Origin: Phytoseiulus persimilis
Lineage: Eukaryota; Arthropoda; Arachnida; Mesostigmata; Phytoseiidae
NCBI GenBank assembly: GCA_037576195.1
Contig: CM075101.1
Span: 27,900,001-27,964,000, forward strand
Direction: 5' to 3'
DNA length: 64,000 nucleotides
Each line of letters opens with the position of its first letter. Position 1 is the first letter of the stretch. This document shows, piece by piece, positions 63,114 through 64,000 of this stretch. The notes beneath the pieces were generated by a model. It was not told the DNA's origin. It made no database searches and saw only the letters and a program-made list of their open reading frames with translations. A program made the translations under genes and the position numbers.

Positions 63114-63259
63114 GGATCGAATTCCAACCATCTTTTCGGCCACCTTACCGCTCGGAGAGGGTTTTCCTTGGACAGGCAGACAGATGCAAACGCAGACACA
63201 GTAGTCTTCATAGTGGAAGTGTAGTTGACGCGAGGAGGTTTCCCCCCTCCCCCTGAAGC

Positions 63260-63292
63260 TATATGAGGCTACTTCACCGGCTTTGGATGTCA
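63260..63292 (+). promoter_or_regulatory. Candidate core promoter: TATA-like box plus initiator
   Basis: TATATG at 63260-63265 lies 32 bases before the A of a TCATTC initiator-like sequence (A at 63292). The spacing is that of a TATA/Inr promoter. The next ATG (63303) opens a signal-peptide-like exon, which supports the reading, but the 5' UTR would be only about 11 bases. Confidence 0.4.
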
Positions 63293-63302
63293 TTCGCCTA
63301 CG

Positions 63303-63369
63303 ATGTTACAACAGTGGATACCGAAGAACGCGGTAGCGGGCCTTCTTGTGCTCTCTCTTGCAGTTTACG
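63303..63369 (+). CDS. Possible first coding exon of a secreted protein (partial)
   Basis: ATG at 63303 opens 22 codons (MLQQWIPKNAVAGLLVLSLA, then VY) and ends in phase 1 at a consensus donor, gtaagt, at 63370. The peptide has polar/basic residues followed by a hydrophobic core, as in a cleavable signal peptide. A TATA/initiator pair lies just upstream. No second exon was recognised before the window ends, so the product cannot be named. It could also be a chance combination. Confidence 0.42.
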
Positions 63370-64000
63370 GTAAGTTTCTCCATTGTGCCTCTTCACCCCG
63401 GCTTCATCGAGACCCTGCATCTCGAGTCTCGAAGCACGTTACACTAGGCTCTCCGAGTGTTTATGTGCCCATCCGATCTTTCTATTCGACGGACACACGA
63501 AAAAAATCTGGCGATTCTCCTGTCCTGCCAAAGGAGGCCTCCTTATGAGCGCAGCTTCCCCATTCATAGGATCAACAGCTCTCTTATGCGGCCCCAGCGT
63601 GTTCCAGAACTGGAACTGTGAATCATTTATCCAATAAGAGCAGCTCTGTTTTGAATTTTGAGTGAATGAATCGAATCCGAGCATTCGTTCTTTCCCTCCG
63701 CTAGCAGTTCGTTTTTCTGCTTCTTAGAGCCACGAAAGTCTCTCATCTCGATACGACGCATCAGTACGGCAGCGACTCAACGAAATGCGTCGATCACCCC
63801 TGCAGTGAGAACAAAATGCGAACCGGGGACACTTGTCCTCGGAAAACTTGTTAATTACAATCCGTTTGTCAAACACGCTAGCATCTCCCTGTTGGCTGGT
63901 ATTCCAATATTTTCTCCTCGTGGTTGGGCGTGAAATAGACTTTCCCCTTGTCCGTCTACCCAAGACTGCGCTCTGAACTATTGTCGACGTATTGGATACT
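63370..64000. other. Possible intron to the right edge; nothing recognised
   Basis: Follows the donor at 63370. Short open frames on both strands have no domain. If the 63303 exon is real, this is intron 1. Confidence 0.3.

Larger units (their letters stand above)
59270..63259. other. 4 kb with no supported gene
   Basis: An open frame of about 136 codons on the minus strand (59757-60167), preceded by an acceptor-like ttgtccgcag, has no recognisable domain and no usable donor, so it stays uncalled. A run of 18 C is at 61585-61602 and a period-4 tract at about 63078-63113. Nothing else is recognised. Confidence 0.45.

Noticed and set aside
1..64000. CRISPR array, bacterial operon or prophage features
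   Set aside because: Spliced genes, poly(A) signals and eukaryotic transposons show this is nuclear eukaryotic DNA; the only regular direct repeat (22 bp) has no spacers.

Overview
This is eukaryotic genomic DNA. Five multi-exon genes can be read through in-phase introns with GT..AG borders, and AATAAA signals lie just past several stop codons. The gene set points to an arthropod: an acid-lipase-family lipase, a CYP2-clan-like cytochrome P450, a y+LAT/LAT-type SLC7 transporter, a secreted protein resembling mite group-7 allergens, PRC1/Ase1, IFT46 and an InaF-motif membrane protein. The group-7-like protein, roughly balanced GC and short introns suggest a chelicerate, perhaps a mite. That placement is inference.

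Layout. The left two thirds are gene-poor. A lipase gene on the minus strand (908-3564) runs off the left edge: its first three coding exons are here, and the catalytic Ser/Asp/His exons are not. After an 11 kb stretch with no recognisable gene comes a complete five-exon P450 on the plus strand (15021-17197). About 25 kb (17.5-43.0 kb) then holds no gene I can support. It is rich in degenerate period-4 repeats (CCGT, CGAA, GGCA and CTGG types), long C or G runs, and one imperfect inverted repeat with arms of about 150 bp (24468-24874).

The right third is compact. On the minus strand, from left to right, lie an SLC7 transporter (43039-46431, seven coding exons), a group-7-like secreted protein (47237-48164, three exons), a nested transposon pair (49047-about 50705), PRC1/Ase1 (51554-53685, five exons) and IFT46 (54925-56831, seven exons). 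An InaF-motif protein (58373-59269) is divergent from IFT46 on the plus strand. A TATA/initiator-like promoter with a signal-peptide-like first exon (63303-63369) starts another gene that leaves the window.

The genes do not form one pathway. Lipase and P450 are metabolic, SLC7 imports amino acids, PRC1 acts on the spindle midzone, IFT46 on cilia, and InaF-motif proteins are known as TRP-channel partners in flies. The clearest structural finding is a 970-bp hAT-like element (49361-50330) with matching termini and a perfect 8-bp target duplication, inserted inside the end of a LINE reverse-transcriptase reading frame. The most notable protein-level oddity is a P450 I-helix in which the usual acidic residue is proline.
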